From: Williamsia limnetica
GTDB lineage: Bacteria > Actinomycetota > Actinomycetes > Mycobacteriales > Mycobacteriaceae
DNA length: 64,000 nt
Assembly: GCF_003217475.1 (NCBI RefSeq)
Contig: NZ_QJSP01000004.1
Location: forward strand, 310,001-374,000
Direction: 5' to 3'
The stretch's first letter is position 1, and each line of letters begins with the position of its first letter. Below the pieces are notes generated by a model. That model did no database searches, was not told the origin of the DNA, and was given only the letters and a program-made list of their open reading frames with translations. The position numbers were made by a program, and so were the translations under genes. Of this stretch, positions 63,160-64,000 are shown in pieces.

Positions 63160-64000
63160 ATGCAGTACCGCCGGCTGACGGTCGACGGTTTCGGGTGGGC
63201 ATTCATCGACGAGGGCTCGGGGCCGGTGGTGCTGTTGTGCCACGGGTTCCCCGGTCTGGCGTACAGCTGGCGGCATCAGGTGCAGCCACTGGTCGCTGCG
63301 GGGTTCCGGGTCATCGCCCCGGACATGCCCGGGTACGGCGGCACCGATTCACCGGCGGCGGTAGCCGAGTACACGTACCTCTCTGCCACCGGTCGCCTTG
63401 ATGCCCTCCTCGAGTCGCTGGACGTCGAACGCGCCGTCGTTGTCGGACATGACTTCGGTGCACCGACTACGTGGACGCTCGCTTTGGAGTACCCGCAACG
63501 GGTGGTGGGTTTGGCTTTGCTGGCTATGCCATACGCACCGGATCGCATTCCGATCCGGCCCTCCGAAGCGTTCGGGTACCTGGCGCAGAAGCACTTCTTC
63601 CATTTCGACTACTTCATGCAACCCGCCCTGGCGGACGTCGAACTCGACGGACGGCCCAGAGAGTTCCTGGCGCGCATCTTCCATGCACTCTCGGGCGACT
63701 ACAGGTACCTCGATATCTGGGAGCACCCGAGTCAGCGGGACGGCCGCCGGCTCGGCTACCTCGACGTGCTACCCGAGGCGCCTGAGCTGCCCTGGTCGTG
63801 GCTGACATCGGGGGAGCTCGACGTGTACGACGCGGCGTTCCGGAGATCGGGTTTCACCGGGGGCCTCAATTGGTATCGGGCCGCCGACCTCAACTGGGCG
63901 CAGCAGAGCGTGGAACCGCGGCTACTCGATGTGCCCGCCTATTTTCTCTGCGGCGACCGGGACCCGGTGTCGACCATCGCCGGCCGCGACTCCATCGATC
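63160..64000 (+). CDS. Epoxide-hydrolase-type alpha/beta hydrolase (C-terminus cut)
   Basis: The visible 280 residues fit the soluble epoxide hydrolase group: oxyanion HGFPG, the nucleophile in VGHDFGAP (Asp), cap-domain Tyr candidates in GGLNWYRAADLNW, and CGDRDPVS approaching the acid. The catalytic His would lie beyond the window. ATG 63160 directly follows the isomerase stop (TAGATG), so they are coupled and share the KstR-type operator. A dehalogenase or ester hydrolase is less likely because of the paired HGFPG and GHDFGAP. Confidence 0.87.
   Translation, partial: MQYRRLTVDGFGWAFIDEGSGPVVLLCHGFPGLAYSWRHQVQPLVAAGFRVIAPDMPGYGGTDSPAAVAEYTYLSATGRLDALLESLDVERAVVVGHDFGAPTTWTLALEYPQRVVGLALLAMPYAPDRIPIRPSEAFGYLAQKHFFHFDYFMQPALADVELDGRPREFLARIFHALSGDYRYLDIWEHPSQRDGRRLGYLDVLPEAPELPWSWLTSGELDVYDAAFRRSGFTGGLNWYRAADLNWAQQSVEPRLLDVPAYFLCGDRDPVSTIAGRDSID

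Overview
The window is high-GC actinobacterial DNA, most like a mycolic-acid genus such as Gordonia (inferred from content, not from a database search). Supporting signs are an antigen-85-like mycolyltransferase, an LldD2-type lactate dehydrogenase, a mycobacterial-type Dps, F420/FMN luciferase-like oxidoreductases, a DUF222/HNH (13E12-type) gene, many starts that look leaderless (a TANNNT box 6-7 nt before ATG or GTG), and an order MFS / YqgE / SdpI-like / LeuRS that recalls Rv0037c-Rv0041 of Mycobacterium tuberculosis. I support 62 protein genes (two cut by the window edges). I saw no tRNA, rRNA, CRISPR array, insertion sequence or prophage.

Layout. 1-6.1 kb: an EgtE-like PLP enzyme (cut), an acidic DxDxDG protein, a tightly overlapped HTH / HEXXH peptidase / 7-TM operon, an EthD protein, and a luciferase-like oxidoreductase overlapped by an MFS gene. 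6.2-14.4 kb: YqgE, a secreted CocE-type hydrolase, DUF3072, an SdpI-like protein with a four-cysteine tail, leuS, and small secreted or membrane proteins. 14.5-24.7 kb: two amine/amide catabolic blocks, namely LuxR / amidase / IclR / APC permease on the minus strand and APC permease / copper amine oxidase / His-Met-rich 4-TM protein on the plus strand, then a divergent Lrp-LysE pair. 24.8-29.7 kb: the urea ABC transporter urtABCDE, with no urease in view. 29.9-35.9 kb: lon with a HAIR-like operator, an SDR divergent from an MmyB-type regulator, an SCO6745-type protein and one unknown.

36.2-41.9 kb is the most distinctive part: a DUF222/HNH nuclease gene followed 39 nt later by the two-gene bacterial RNA-repair cassette hen1-pnkp (3'-terminal RNA 2'-O-methyltransferase plus kinase-phosphatase-ligase). 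The RNA-repair enzymes are a described system; their coupling to the HNH gene is not something I recognise. 41.9-47.8 kb: cydAB of the cyanide-insensitive type, another luciferase-like oxidoreductase, a membrane-anchored coiled-coil protein and an aldehyde dehydrogenase. 47.8-56.6 kb: a lipase / mycolyltransferase-like pair, an FAD oxidase, an APC permease with a large cytosolic tail beside lldD, and msrB-msrA-FMN reductase. 56.6-61.4 kb: an MFS gene and a minus-strand run of degenerate EAL-DICT sensor, DUF2252 kinase-like and ATP-grasp-like genes. 61.6-64.0 kb: dps, a VOC protein, then a genuine ketosteroid isomerase behind a perfect KstR-type palindrome, coupled to an epoxide-hydrolase-type gene cut by the window end.
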